From positions 124,001-188,000 of the forward strand of contig NZ_JAKNQY010000010.1 in assembly GCF_024494355.1 (NCBI RefSeq): a stretch of DNA of 64,000 bases, given 5' to 3'. This stretch comes from Pseudomonas sp. Q11. GTDB lineage: Bacteria; Pseudomonadota; Gammaproteobacteria; Pseudomonadales; Pseudomonadaceae. A program made the position numbers and the translations under genes. Below, in pieces: positions 1-9,304 of this stretch (position 1 is the first letter of the stretch; every line of letters begins with the position of its first letter). The notes beneath the pieces are model-generated. The model searched no databases and was not told the origin of the DNA. It saw only the letters and a list, made by a program, of their open reading frames with translations.

Positions 1-507
1 GAAAAATTGCAGGCAACGGTCCAGCACCGGGCTTTGGGCCAAGTGGTAGTCGTCGAGCACCAGCAGCAAGGGTTTATCCGGCGACAGATGCGCGGACAGT
101 TCATCCAGCAGGCCGTCGAGCCATTCTTCGAAGGCGAAGGGTTGGTGGCGCTGGCGCATTTTCAGCAGCCCCAACGCCCGGCCTCCCAACTGCGGGAAGA
201 ATGCCTGCAGCCCTTCGAGCAGCCGCTCCAGAAAGCGTCCCGGGTCGTTGTCCCGGGCACTGAGCCCCAGCCAGAGGCTTTGCCAATGAACCGGCAGACT
301 CTGGCAGAACTCCACTGCCAGTGAACTTTTGCCGAACCCCGCCGGGGCGCTCACCAACAGCAACCGACCTCCAAGCCCCGCACTCAAGCGCTCGCACAAC
401 CGCGGCCGCACCACATGGCCGTCAGGCAAGGGCGGGCGGTAGAAGCGCCCGTCCTGTCCCGCGACGGCGGTGCGGGCAGAACCCGGGAGTGAAGACAGAT
501 CAGTCAT
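1..507 (-). CDS. LuxR-family MalT-type ATP-dependent regulator, N-terminal part (cut by window edge)
   Basis: The frame opens at the ATG at 507 and stays open for 169 codons to the window edge, so only the N-terminal NTPase part is visible. It shows the RPRL entry motif near residue 36, a Walker A APAGFGKSS at about 54-62 and a Walker B LLLVLDDYH at about 147-155. This is the pattern of large MalT/AcoK-type LuxR regulators, whose TPR-like middle and C-terminal HTH would lie outside the window. It is co-oriented with the DUF1329, DUF1302 and ligase genes. In PAO1 the similar order PA3921-PA3924 also has a LuxR gene here, by recollection, so it may control them. Its inducer is unknown. Confidence 0.85.
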   Translation of the reverse strand, partial: MTDLSSLPGSARTAVAGQDGRFYRPPLPDGHVVRPRLCERLSAGLGGRLLLVSAPAGFGKSSLAVEFCQSLPVHWQSLWLGLSARDNDPGRFLERLLEGLQAFFPQLGGRALGLLKMRQRHQPFAFEEWLDGLLDELSAHLSPDKPLLLVLDDYHLAQSPVLDRCLQFF

Positions 508-653
508 GGCCGGCTCTTGTTGAAATGCGGGTGGCGGCGTTGCAGATGTCCGCAGACTAGCGGTAAACGAGGAGGTATTGAAGGGAGTTGCTACAAATGG
601 CTACAAAAAGGCCACAAACCGACCGACTTGAAAAAAATTCAGACAGCCACCGC

Positions 654-842
654 TCTTGTGGCGAGGGAGCTTGCTCCGCCGAGCTTTGTAGGAGCTGGCG
701 AAGCCTGCGATCTTTTGATCTTTCGCTTGGGATTCAAGCGTCTGGGAAAAGATCGCAGCCTCGTTGCACTCGACAGCTCCTACACAGCTCCTACACAGCT
801 CCTAGAAGGCGCATTCAGCGGGAGCAAGCTCCCTCGCCACAG
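654..842. repeat. Nested REP elements (type C inside type A)
   Basis: The outer arms are a GTGGCGAGGGAGCTTGCTCC-type REP at 654-678 and its inverted copy at 817-842. Inside lies a second inverted pair of another family, GTAGGAGCTG...GCGATCTTTTGATC at 687-720 and its complement at 751-784. At 773-804 the unit ACAGCTCCTAC is repeated about three times in tandem. The 413-bp gap between the LuxR gene and the DUF1329 gene holds this composite and a terminator, and no gene was seen. Confidence 0.85.
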
Positions 843-858
843 GGGTTTTGTGTTGGTC

Positions 859-894
859 AAAAAAAACGCCCCGAACCAGTCGGGGCGTTTTTTT
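859..894 (-). terminator. Intrinsic terminator after DUF1329 gene
   Basis: A 9-bp perfect stem (AACGCCCCG / CGGGGCGTT) with a 7-nt loop is flanked by A and T runs, so it could work in both directions. It lies 27 bp beyond the stop of the DUF1329 gene and probably ends the DUF1302-DUF1329 transcript. Confidence 0.85.
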
Positions 895-920
895 GAGGGT
901 GCGGCCTCGGGTGAAGCTGT

Positions 921-2285
921 TTAGCGGATACCCTGCTGGCGCAGTGCGTTGGGAGTGAACTCGGCGGTGCTGGCGGTGAAGCCGAAGTCGTAAGCCGATT
1001 TCTCTTCGTTCTTCATGCCCAAGGCCAGATAACGGCCGGACTGCAGGTCGTAGAGGGTTTCCAGGGCGTACCACGGCACTTGCTTGTCGTAGTAGTTCTC
1101 GGCATGGGCCTCGGCCACGCGCCACAGTTGGCCACGACCGTCGTAATGGTCGATCACCGCGGCTTGCCAGGTGTCTTCGTCGATGTAGAAGTCACGCTTG
1201 GCGTAGATGTGGCGTTGGCCTTCCTTCAGGGTCGCGGTCACTTGCCAGACACGACGCAGCTCGTAGCGAGTCAGGTCCTGGTTGATATGGCCGGCCTTGA
1301 TGATGTCGGCGTACTTGAGCTGGGGCGAATCGATCTTGTAACTGTTGGAGGCGATATACAGTTCTTTCTTGCCCACCAGTTTCCAGTCATAGCGATCCGG
1401 CGCACCGTTGTACATGTCCAGGTTGTCGGAGGTACGCAGGCCGTCGGCGGCGGTGCCCGGACCGTCGTAGGACACTTGCGGCGCACGACGCACGCGACGC
1501 TGACCGGCGTTGTAGACCCACGCAGAACGCGGTTCCTTAACCTGGTCGAGGGTTTCGTGCACCAGCAGTACACCACCGGCCAGACGCGCCGGCGCGGTGA
1601 CTTGCTGCTTGAAGTAGAACAGGATGTTGCCAGGGTTGGCCGGATCGAAATCCTTCATCTTGTCGCGGAACACGAACTGGTCCCTGAAGTACACCAGGCT
1701 GTAGGAGCCGTTGGGCTGCGGCGTGGCCTGGGTTACCAGGCGGGTTACGCTGCCGCCGCGATAACGGGTGATGTGGTTCCAGATCACTTCCACACCGCTC
1801 TGGGGAATCGGGAACGGCACAGCCGTCTCGAAGTTCTCCAGACCGTTGCCGCCAGACACCAGTTTGGTGTTGACCGCGTTTTTCTTGATGGAGGCAAACA
1901 CATCATCCGGCACGGTGGCACCGCGATGGGATGGGTAGACCGGCATCTTGAAGGATTCCGGGTAGCGCTTGAACATCGCGTACTGGCCCGGCGCGAGCTT
2001 GTCTTTGTACTGGTCGACGTTCTGCGCGGTGATGGTGAACAGCGGTTTTTCACTGGCGTACGGGTCGGATAGGAAACCCTTGCTGTCCACGCTCCCGGCG
2101 TTCTGGGCCATGGGTTTCCAGGCCGGAATCGAACCGTCGGCATTGCCGGCCATTTCGGCGCCCATCGGTGTCAGGCTTTTGCCCAGTTTGTCGGCTTCGG
2201 CGGCAGGCACCGCCGCCATGACGCTGGCGGCCAGCAGGGATAGCCCCAGAACACCGACCTGCAACAGACTCTTTGTTATTTTCAT
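921..2285 (-). CDS. DUF1329 domain outer-membrane-associated protein
   Basis: This is a 454-aa secreted protein with a signal peptide over about residues 1-24. It carries the family hallmark NADGSIPAW near residue 48 and the long Tyr/Trp-rich body of DUF1329 proteins, which have a LolA/LppX-like fold. Its start follows the DUF1302 gene by 25 bp, so the two are almost certainly cotranscribed. DUF1329/DUF1302 pairs often sit near RND/MMPL exporters and acyl-CoA ligases and are thought to act on lipid-like cargo in the envelope. The precise function is not established. Confidence 0.85.
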   Translation of the reverse strand: MKITKSLLQVGVLGLSLLAASVMAAVPAAEADKLGKSLTPMGAEMAGNADGSIPAWKPMAQNAGSVDSKGFLSDPYASEKPLFTITAQNVDQYKDKLAPGQYAMFKRYPESFKMPVYPSHRGATVPDDVFASIKKNAVNTKLVSGGNGLENFETAVPFPIPQSGVEVIWNHITRYRGGSVTRLVTQATPQPNGSYSLVYFRDQFVFRDKMKDFDPANPGNILFYFKQQVTAPARLAGGVLLVHETLDQVKEPRSAWVYNAGQRRVRRAPQVSYDGPGTAADGLRTSDNLDMYNGAPDRYDWKLVGKKELYIASNSYKIDSPQLKYADIIKAGHINQDLTRYELRRVWQVTATLKEGQRHIYAKRDFYIDEDTWQAAVIDHYDGRGQLWRVAEAHAENYYDKQVPWYALETLYDLQSGRYLALGMKNEEKSAYDFGFTASTAEFTPNALRQQGIR

Positions 2286-2310
2286 AGTGTGTCGTCCTGA
2301 AATACTGTGC

Positions 2311-4176
2311 TTAGAAGGTCACGCCGACGCTGAGCGCCAGGAAATCGCGATCGTCCACGGTGCTGAAGTCGCCACCAAAGAAGTTGGTGTAGGCCAGGCT
2401 CGCGTTGTAGGTGTTCTGGTACTCGGCATCCAGGCCGAGACTGACGGCTTTGCGGCCTTCTTCAAAGTTGGCGCCCGGGCCTGGCGAGTAGCCTTTGACG
2501 TCATGGGACCAGGCCACGTTGGGCTTGAGGTTCACACCGGCGAACACGTCCGGGTACTCCCAGATGGCGCGGGCACGGTAGCCCCAGGAGGTGGAGGTGG
2601 TGAAGCCGTCGTTGTTGCAGTTGCTGTTCACATCGGCACTGGTCTGGCCACCACCGGCTGCGGTCGAGCCATTGAGCACGTTACAGAAACCGCTGGGCAG
2701 TTCGCCCGGACCGAACACCGGGTCACGGCCATAACGAGCGTCGGATTTGCTTTCCAGGCCGCCCACGTAGGTCACGCCGACTTCGCCCACCAGGGTCAGA
2801 CGGCTGGCGCCCATGACCTGATCCAGGAAGTGAGTGAACGTGGTCTGGAACTGAGTGATTTCCTTACGGTTATAGCCATGCAGGTCCTGCCCCGGCGAGC
2901 CAGGGAGTATCGAAGCATTGCCAAGACCGGGAAGTGGCGTCACACCGGCGAAAAGAATGTCCGTGGTGCTCAGTTGCACCGGGGCGTTCGGGCGATAGCT
3001 CACCTCGCCGCTCCACGCCGTGCCGGTAGGCAAGGTTGTGGAGAAACTCAAACCGTAGAGACGGATGTCTTCAGGGTACTCGATGAAATAGTTCGAGTTA
3101 CCCGCAACCAGCAAAGGCGCCAGCGCGGCGAACGCAGGCGGCAATCCTGCTGCCAGGTCAAAAACGGACTGCGGAGCACCGGTGGCACTGAAAATCGGCG
3201 CACGGCTGTGGTAGTTCATGAAGTAAGCACCGAACTCGGTGTCCAGCGGCTCGAACATGTACTTGAACGACACGCCCCACTGGCCACTGTCGCGAGCATC
3301 GCGATCCGCACCGCGACGCACCAGCACGCCCTCTTCGTTGACGTTGACTCCGAGCGCTTCCGCTGGACCGAGTGCGGCCGCCGGGAGCGTAGAGCGCTTG
3401 TTCAGCACTCGCAGGTTATCGTTGCAACCATCGGCAACCACGTCCGGCTGCGAGAAGAACGTGCCGCAGTTATCGATGACCGTCTGGTCCCATTCCAGCT
3501 GGTAGAACGCTTCGGCCGACAGATTGTCGGTCAGGCTCTGGGACACATAGAACATGTTGACCGGGATCAGACCTTCCTTGACCTCGGCACCTGGACGACG
3601 GAACGCCGACACATCGACCGGGTTGATCGAGTTGATCCCGCCCTGGATGAAGGTGCTTTCACCCCAACTGACCACCTGTTTGCCCAGGCGAACCGAACCC
3701 GGCTGATCGTCAATAGCGTAGTTGTGGTAGATGAACGCATCGAGGATCTGCCCGCCGGAAGACTGGGCGCCTTCCTTGCGGTTGCTGTCGCTGATGTCCT
3801 TGTACAGGCGATGTTCGTCCTTGAGTTCGAAGTCGTACCAGTACTTGCCGCGCACAAACACGCCGGTATCGCCGTACTTCAGTTCCAGGTCGTGGATACC
3901 CTTGAAGATCTTCGAGAAGGTTTCCCCGCGCTTGAAGTTCAGGTGACCGTCGTCGGAGGTCTGGGACAAGCCCTTGCCGCCGTTGTTGACGCCGATCAGG
4001 TCCCTGTTGGCCTTGGCCGTGGACCAGCTTGCACCAACCGACAGGGCCGAGTCGAACTGGCCCTCGATTTCACCGATGTTGAAACTGACGCCGAATGCTG
4101 GCCCGGCGAGCGAAGAGGCGAGACTGACCGCCAGAGGCAATTTTGCCCGGCGCCAGAACGTGTTTGCTGAGGTCAT
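2311..4176 (-). CDS. DUF1302 family outer-membrane beta-barrel-like protein
   Basis: The 621-aa product has a signal peptide ending near residue 29 (AGPAFG before VSFNIG). The body has alternating aromatic strands, GA-rich loops and a C-terminal SVGVTF with terminal Phe, which is typical of a barrel signal. DUF1302 proteins are large outer-membrane-type proteins encoded beside DUF1329 proteins. Here it is first in the pair, and the LuxR gene is downstream. By recollection the PAO1 counterparts are PA3923/PA3922. A role in export or uptake of a fatty or aromatic compound is inference. Confidence 0.85.
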   Translation of the reverse strand: MTSANTFWRRAKLPLAVSLASSLAGPAFGVSFNIGEIEGQFDSALSVGASWSTAKANRDLIGVNNGGKGLSQTSDDGHLNFKRGETFSKIFKGIHDLELKYGDTGVFVRGKYWYDFELKDEHRLYKDISDSNRKEGAQSSGGQILDAFIYHNYAIDDQPGSVRLGKQVVSWGESTFIQGGINSINPVDVSAFRRPGAEVKEGLIPVNMFYVSQSLTDNLSAEAFYQLEWDQTVIDNCGTFFSQPDVVADGCNDNLRVLNKRSTLPAAALGPAEALGVNVNEEGVLVRRGADRDARDSGQWGVSFKYMFEPLDTEFGAYFMNYHSRAPIFSATGAPQSVFDLAAGLPPAFAALAPLLVAGNSNYFIEYPEDIRLYGLSFSTTLPTGTAWSGEVSYRPNAPVQLSTTDILFAGVTPLPGLGNASILPGSPGQDLHGYNRKEITQFQTTFTHFLDQVMGASRLTLVGEVGVTYVGGLESKSDARYGRDPVFGPGELPSGFCNVLNGSTAAGGGQTSADVNSNCNNDGFTTSTSWGYRARAIWEYPDVFAGVNLKPNVAWSHDVKGYSPGPGANFEEGRKAVSLGLDAEYQNTYNASLAYTNFFGGDFSTVDDRDFLALSVGVTF

Positions 4177-4499
4177 CGACGCTACTCCATGTGCTTTTAT
4201 TTTTATGGCAGTCAGTATTTTCCAAGAACACTTTCAACGGCTGTTCCGCCCCGTTCAAAGTCGCATCGCCCGTTTAGTGCGTGCGCCCCGTTCTTGAAAA
4301 TCCTTAAACGGACTATAGCCAGCAGGTAGTACGGCTTGATCCCTCTAAAGTGTGATTTGCAGCCCGCGACCACTCTGGAACAGTCCTTTCGCCAGGCCGA
4401 CAGATGTCGGCACGGCAAGGATGGCTGAAATTTTCGGTTTGACAAGGCAAGCGCTTGCTTGGTGGGGCTGCCGTGCCCTTTTGGACACGGCAAAAACGC
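4177..4499. other. Intergenic region between DUF1302 and acyl-CoA ligase genes
   Basis: This 323-bp stretch has no convincing gene. It must hold the promoter for the DUF1302-DUF1329 pair on the minus strand. Two structures are visible: a perfect 12-bp palindrome GCAAGCGCTTGC at 4447-4458, which looks like a TetR-type operator, and a 7-bp hairpin TGCCGTG/CACGGCA at about 4469-4492. The hairpin has no U-run on either strand, so it is not a clear terminator. Confidence 0.5.
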
Positions 4500-6182
4500 T
4501 TAAAGCGTCGACAGGAAGGTGCTGTTATTGCTCTGCCATTCGGTGATGTCGATGCGGATACGCTTCTTGTCGAGCTTGCCGACGCTGGTCTTGGGAATTT
4601 CCGTAACAAGGGCGATCTGGCTCGGGATCGCCCATTTGCTCAGGTGCCCCAATTCGACGAACGGTTTGAGATGTTCCTTGAGCTCGCGGGCCCCGATCTG
4701 ATGCCCTTCGCGGATGACCAGCAAGGCAAATGGGCGCTCGCCCCACTGCGGATCGGGAATACCCACCACTGCTACTTCGCGTACCGCCACGTGACGGCTG
4801 ATGAGATCTTCCAGGTCCAGGGACGATATCCATTCACCGCCGGTCTTGATCACGTCCTTGATGCGATCGCGAATATCGATCACGCCCATGCCGTCCAGCG
4901 TCGCAACGTCGCCGGTGTGCAGCCAGCCACCAGCCCAGAGCTCGGCGCCCTTCTGTGGTTCGTTGAAATAACCCTCGGTGAGCCACGGCGCGCGCAGCAC
5001 CAGTTCGCCCTGGGTCTCGCCGTCGGCGGGCAGGAAACGGCCCTCGGTGTCGACAATCGCCGCTTCCACCAATGGCCCTGGTACGCCGGCCTTGATCCGG
5101 TAGGTGATGCGTTCGTCTTCGCTGCCGGCCATCAGCTCGTCGTTGAGGTGGGCGCAGGACACCAGCGGGCCGGTTTCGGACATGCCATAGGCGGCGGTGA
5201 GCTGGATGCCCCGGGCCTTGGCCGCTTCATACAAACTGCGGTTCAGGGCACTGCCGCCGATGACGATTTTCCAGCCAGCGAAATCGGTGTCCTGGGCGCC
5301 CTTGGCATTGAGGACCATTTGCAGGATGGTCGGCACGCAGTGGGAAAAGGTGACTTTCTCCTTGCGCCACAACTGGATCAGGAACTCGGGGTCGTAACGG
5401 CCGGGGTAGACCTGCTTGAGTCCGAGCATGGTCGCCACGTATGGCAGGCCCCAGGCATGGACATGGAACATCGGCGTAATCGGCATGTACACGTCGTTGG
5501 TGCCCAACAGCCGCACGCTGTCGATGGCACCCATGATGGTCGACACGCCCATGGTGTGCAGCACCAGTTGCCGATGGGTGAAATACACACCCTTGGGGTT
5601 GCCGGTGGTGCCGGTGGTATAGAACGTGGTGGCGACCGAATTTTCGTCGAAATCCTGGAAGTCGTAGGCGGGGCTGGCGGCGGCGAGCAGTTGTTCGTAT
5701 TCGCCCACCAGGTTCGGCAGGTCAGCGGTTTTTTCAGGCAGGTCGGTCAGCAGGAGGGTTTTTTCTACGGTCGTCAGGTGCCCGGCAATCGCTTGGTACA
5801 AACCGACGAACTCGCTATTGACCAGCACGAAGCGGTCCTCGGCGTGGTTCATGGTGTAAAGGATCTGTTCCGGTGACAGGCGCACGTTGATGGTGTGGAT
5901 CACCGCGCCGATCATCGGGATCGCAAACATGCATTCCAGGTAACGATGGCTGTCCCAGTCCATCACCGCCACGGTATCACCGGCCTTGACCCCGGCCTCG
6001 GTCAGCACATTGGCCAGCCGCGCGACGCGTTCGATCAGGGTTGGATAGCTGTAGCGCAACTGGTCGCGGTAAATGATCTCGCGGGTTTTCTCGTAACGCG
6101 CACCGGACATCAGCAGCCGCTTGATCAGCAGCGGGTATTGATAAGCGCCTTCGGCTGGAGGAATAACGCGAGTCTGCAACAT
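4500..6182 (-). CDS. Fatty-acid--CoA ligase (AlkK-like, AMP-forming)
   Basis: The 560-aa enzyme of the ANL superfamily activates a fatty acid to acyl-AMP and then acyl-CoA. Visible motifs are the AMP-binding P-loop YTTGTTGNPKG, the adenine motif YGMSETGP, the hinge WLHTGDVATLD and the C-terminal catalytic lysine in PKTSVGKLDKK. The ATG at 6182 (MLQTRVIPP) is preferred over one at 6248 because it is preceded by AAAAGGGA and matches the family N-terminus. The overall look is that of medium-chain AlkK-type ligases. It sits upstream of the DUF1302/DUF1329 pair on the same strand, which suggests a shared acyl substrate. Confidence 0.9.
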   Translation of the reverse strand: MLQTRVIPPAEGAYQYPLLIKRLLMSGARYEKTREIIYRDQLRYSYPTLIERVARLANVLTEAGVKAGDTVAVMDWDSHRYLECMFAIPMIGAVIHTINVRLSPEQILYTMNHAEDRFVLVNSEFVGLYQAIAGHLTTVEKTLLLTDLPEKTADLPNLVGEYEQLLAAASPAYDFQDFDENSVATTFYTTGTTGNPKGVYFTHRQLVLHTMGVSTIMGAIDSVRLLGTNDVYMPITPMFHVHAWGLPYVATMLGLKQVYPGRYDPEFLIQLWRKEKVTFSHCVPTILQMVLNAKGAQDTDFAGWKIVIGGSALNRSLYEAAKARGIQLTAAYGMSETGPLVSCAHLNDELMAGSEDERITYRIKAGVPGPLVEAAIVDTEGRFLPADGETQGELVLRAPWLTEGYFNEPQKGAELWAGGWLHTGDVATLDGMGVIDIRDRIKDVIKTGGEWISSLDLEDLISRHVAVREVAVVGIPDPQWGERPFALLVIREGHQIGARELKEHLKPFVELGHLSKWAIPSQIALVTEIPKTSVGKLDKKRIRIDITEWQSNNSTFLSTL

Positions 6183-6312
6183 AAGAGTCCCTTTTCTGAC
6201 TGCACGGTCTTGGCTGGAGGTAAGCACTTTAGAACCCTTATGTTTCAATCAAATCAGCCAAAGGAATGATTTGATCGGCCCGCAAATACTAGCCTTGAGC
6301 CATATACCGGAC

Positions 6313-6411
6313 TGTAGGAGCTGCCGAGTGCAACGAGGCTGCGATCTTTCCCCAGCCAATAGAGTCCAGAGCTAAAGATCAAAAGATCGCAGCCTTCGGC
6401 AGCTCCTACAC
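6313..6411. repeat. Type C REP inverted pair
   Basis: A left arm TGTAGGAGCTGCCGAG..GGCTGCGATCTTT and an inverted right arm AAAGATCGCAGCCTTCGGCAGCTCCTACA enclose about 40 bp. It fills the gap between the exporter and ligase genes. The folded transcript could also act as a 3' stabiliser or terminator. Confidence 0.85.
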
Positions 6412-6420
6412 AGAGCTGGA

Positions 6421-7050
6421 TCAGTGCGCCTCGGTAAACGCCAGCTTCACCCCGATAGCAATGAGTACCGCGCCCATGGTCCGGTCGAACCAATGGCCCA
6501 TGCGGGCAAACCCGGCGCGCACTCGCTGTTGGCTGAACAGCATGGCCACCAGGCAGAACCACACTGCCGTCGCCACCGCCAGGTACACGCCGTAGCCGGC
6601 CTGGATTGCCAGGGGCGTATGAGGGTTGATCACCACGGTAAACAGCGACAGGAAAAACAGCGTCGCCTTGGGGTTCAGGCCATTGGTGACGAAGCCCGAA
6701 GTGAATGCGCCACGGGCAGTACGTTCGCCGGCTTCCTTGTGCAGGTTGTCCGCCGTCGGCTTGACCGGTTGCGCCCGCAGCGCCTTGAAGCCGATGTACA
6801 GCAGGTAGGCGGCGGCGGCCCATTTCAGCGCGTTGAACAACACGATCGATTGCGACACGATCAGGCCAATGCCCAGCAGCGAATACCCCACATGCAGGAA
6901 AATCGCCGTGCCCACACCCAAGGCCGTCCAGGTTCCGGCGCGGCGACCATGGGTCACGCTCTCGCGCACCACCACGGCAAAATCCGGCCCGGGGCTGGCC
7001 ACGGCCAGTAAGTGGATCAGAGCGACGGTGAGGAATTCAGTGAGGTACAT
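6421..7050 (-). CDS. LysE/RhtB family amino-acid exporter
   Basis: The 209-aa membrane protein has about six hydrophobic segments and the family signature ASPGPDF near residue 19, followed by the conserved cytoplasmic stretch around residues 28-45. LysE/RhtB proteins export amino acids such as lysine, threonine or homoserine lactone. The substrate cannot be read from the sequence. It is a single gene flanked by repeats on both sides, divergent from hprA. Confidence 0.88.
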   Translation of the reverse strand: MYLTEFLTVALIHLLAVASPGPDFAVVVRESVTHGRRAGTWTALGVGTAIFLHVGYSLLGIGLIVSQSIVLFNALKWAAAAYLLYIGFKALRAQPVKPTADNLHKEAGERTARGAFTSGFVTNGLNPKATLFFLSLFTVVINPHTPLAIQAGYGVYLAVATAVWFCLVAMLFSQQRVRAGFARMGHWFDRTMGAVLIAIGVKLAFTEAH

Positions 7051-7110
7051 GGGCGCTCCTTGGCTAGCTCAATCTCAAAACAAACATCAACGGTGTAGTG
7101 AGGGGGGCTG

Positions 7111-7198
7111 TGTGGGTGCAAAGCTTGCTCGCGAAACAGGCGACTCGATTCCTGGAAGACCGCATCGTCGGTGTCGCGAGCAAGCTTTGCTCCCACAG
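7111..7198. repeat. Type B-like REP inverted pair (CAAAGCTTGCTCGCGA variant)
   Basis: The left arm TGTGGGTGCAAAGCTTGCTCGCGA and the inverted right arm TCGCGAGCAAGCTTTGCTCCCACA lie between the divergent exporter and hprA genes. It is one of the few REP pairs in this window close to a promoter region. Confidence 0.8.
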
Positions 7199-7255
7199 AC
7201 ATCTGATAGGCTCGCCACATTACGCCTTCGATTCCTGAGATAAAAGGTACAGCTG

Positions 7256-8221
7256 ATGACGAACAACGGCCGCGCAGTTTTCCTCGATCACCCTTCCCTG
7301 GACCTCGGCGATCTGGACCTGGGACCGCTGCGCAACTGCTTCAGCGAGCTGCAACTGTTCGCCCGCACGACCCGGGATGAAGTGAGCGAGCGGCTCAAGG
7401 GCGCCACGGTGGCGATTACCAACAAGGTCGTAATCGATGCGACTGCCATGGCCGCCAACCCCGAACTGAAGCTGATCCTGATCAGCGCCACCGGCACCAA
7501 TAACGTCGACCTGGTCGCCGCCCGCCAACACGGCATCACCGTGTGCAATTGTCAGGGCTATGGCACGCCGTCGGTGGCCCAGCACACGATCATGCTGCTA
7601 TTGAATCTGGCGACACGCCTGGGTGATTACCAAAAAGCGGTGGGCGAAGGTCGCTGGCAACAGGCTTCGCAGTTCTGTCTGCTGGACTATCCCATTGTCG
7701 AATTGGAAGGCAAAACCCTCGGCTTGCTGGGCCATGGCGAACTGGGCAGCGCCGTCGGGCGACTGGCCGAAGCCTTTGGCATGCGCGTGCTGCTGGGGCA
7801 GATCCCCGGGCGCCCTGCCCGCCCCGACCGCTTGTCATTGGATCAATTGTTGCCGCAAATCGACGCGCTGACCCTGCACTGTCCACTCAACGAGCACACG
7901 CGCAATTTCATCGGTGCCCGGCAACTGGCGCAGCTCAAACCCGGTGCCTTTGTGCTCAACACCGCCCGCGGCGGTCTGATCGACGAACAGGCCCTGGCCG
8001 ATGCCTTGCGCAGCGGCCATTTGGGCGGCGCGGCCACCGATGTACTGAGCGTGGAACCGCCGACCCAAGGCAACCCGCTGCTGGCCGCCGACATTCCTCG
8101 CTTGATCGTCACGCCCCACAACGCCTGGGGCAGCCGCGAGGCGCGGCAGCGGATCGTCGGTCAACTGACGGAAAACGCCGAGGGCTTTTTCAGCGGTACA
8201 GCGCAGCGAGTCGTCAGTTGA
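7256..8221 (+). CDS. hprA: D-2-hydroxyacid dehydrogenase (glycerate dehydrogenase / hydroxypyruvate reductase type)
   Basis: The 321-aa NAD(P)-dependent enzyme interconverts a D-2-hydroxyacid, probably glycerate, and its keto acid. The Rossmann motif appears as LGLLGHGELG. The catalytic triad is visible as Arg in NTARGG, Glu in SVEPP and His in TPHNAWGS. The neighbour order hprA-rsmC matches PA4626-PA4627 of PAO1 as I recall, which supports the symbol. The middle residue of the glycine motif is His/Glu rather than Leu/Arg, as in many hydroxypyruvate reductases. The stop is 33 bp before rsmC, so cotranscription is likely. Confidence 0.85.
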   Translation: MTNNGRAVFLDHPSLDLGDLDLGPLRNCFSELQLFARTTRDEVSERLKGATVAITNKVVIDATAMAANPELKLILISATGTNNVDLVAARQHGITVCNCQGYGTPSVAQHTIMLLLNLATRLGDYQKAVGEGRWQQASQFCLLDYPIVELEGKTLGLLGHGELGSAVGRLAEAFGMRVLLGQIPGRPARPDRLSLDQLLPQIDALTLHCPLNEHTRNFIGARQLAQLKPGAFVLNTARGGLIDEQALADALRSGHLGGAATDVLSVEPPTQGNPLLAADIPRLIVTPHNAWGSREARQRIVGQLTENAEGFFSGTAQRVVS

Positions 8222-8254
8222 TAAACTGCCGCACTTTTTTTCAAGGAGCAGACC

Positions 8255-9253
8255 ATGGACCCGCGCAGTGAAGTACTGCTTCGTCAGGCCGAGTTATTCC
8301 AGGGTTCAGTCCTGCTGGCCGGCCTGCCCGCCGACGATCTGCTCGGCCGCTTGCCCCAAGCCCATGGCTGGTGCTGGCACGCCGGAGACCAAGCCGCGCT
8401 GGATGCCCGTTTTCCCGAGCGCAGCCACTTTGGCGTGAACGTGCCGGCCCGTGAGTTCGACACCGCCGTGGTGTTCCTGCCCAAGGCCAAGGACCTGACC
8501 GATTACATCCTCAACGCCGTGGCCTCACGCCTGGCCGGTCGCGAGGTGTATCTGGTGGGCGAAAAGCGCAGCGGCATCGAAGGCGCGTCCAAGCAGCTCA
8601 ACGCCTTTGGCAAGCCGCGCAAGCTCGACAGCGCACGCCATTGCCAGTTGTGGCAAGTCACCGTGGCCGATGCGCCCGAAGCCAAGCCTTTGGAAAGCCT
8701 GGCCCAGACCTACGAGCTGCCCCTGGCCGAAGGCGCGCTGACGGTCATCAGCCTGCCGGGGGTGTTCAGCCACGGTCGCCTGGATCGCGGCAGTGCGCTG
8801 TTGCTGGAACACCTGGATAAACTCCCCAGCGGCCACCTGCTGGACTTCGGTTGTGGCGCCGGTGTACTGGGGGCCGCGGTCAAGCGTCGCTATCCGCACA
8901 ACACGGTCACGCTGCTGGACGTGGACGCCTTCGCCGCGGCCAGCAGCCGCCTGACCCTGGCCGCCAACGGCCTGGAGGCCGAGGTGCTGACCGGCGACGG
9001 TATCGATGCCGCGCCGATGGGATTAAGCGCGATTCTGAGCAACCCGCCGTTCCATGTCGGCGTGCACACCGACTACCACGCCACGGAAAACCTGCTGCGA
9101 AAAGCGGCAAAACATCTGAAAAACGGCGGCGAACTGCGCTTGGTGGCGAACAGTTTCCTCAAATATCAGCCACTGATCGAAGAGCATCTGGGCGTGTGCG
9201 CGATCAAGGCCGAAGGCCAGGGTTTTCGCATCTACCGGGCCAAGCGCGGCTGA
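8255..9253 (+). CDS. rsmC: 16S rRNA m2G1207 methyltransferase
   Basis: The 332-aa protein has the duplicated RsmC architecture, with a degenerate N-terminal methyltransferase-like half and a catalytic C-terminal half. The SAM-binding motif [12 protein letters not shown] is near residue 190 and the target-binding motif SNPPFHVG near 264. It methylates G1207 of 16S rRNA in the 30S subunit. The start ATG at 8255 follows AAGGAG (8243-8248). It lies downstream of hprA on the same strand. Confidence 0.92.
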   Translation: MDPRSEVLLRQAELFQGSVLLAGLPADDLLGRLPQAHGWCWHAGDQAALDARFPERSHFGVNVPAREFDTAVVFLPKAKDLTDYILNAVASRLAGREVYLVGEKRSGIEGASKQLNAFGKPRKLDSARHCQLWQVTVADAPEAKPLESLAQTYELPLAEGALTVISLPGVFSHGRLDRGSALLLEHLDKLPSGHLLDFGCGAGVLGAAVKRRYPHNTVTLLDVDAFAAASSRLTLAANGLEAEVLTGDGIDAAPMGLSAILSNPPFHVGVHTDYHATENLLRKAAKHLKNGGELRLVANSFLKYQPLIEEHLGVCAIKAEGQGFRIYRAKRG

Positions 9254-9304
9254 AGCAATTTTAAGAAACAGCACTTGCCCAATCGGATTTGCCTAGGCAG
9301 AATC

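Noticed and set aside
1969..4170. A 733-codon open frame on the plus strand opposite DUF1302
   Set aside because: It is the antisense of a clearly conserved secreted protein, has His/Val/Arg-rich low-quality composition and no recognisable domain; high-GC antisense frames stay open by chance.
4469..4492. Hairpin TGCCGTG/CACGGCA after the ligase gene as a terminator
   Set aside because: It has no U-run on either strand.
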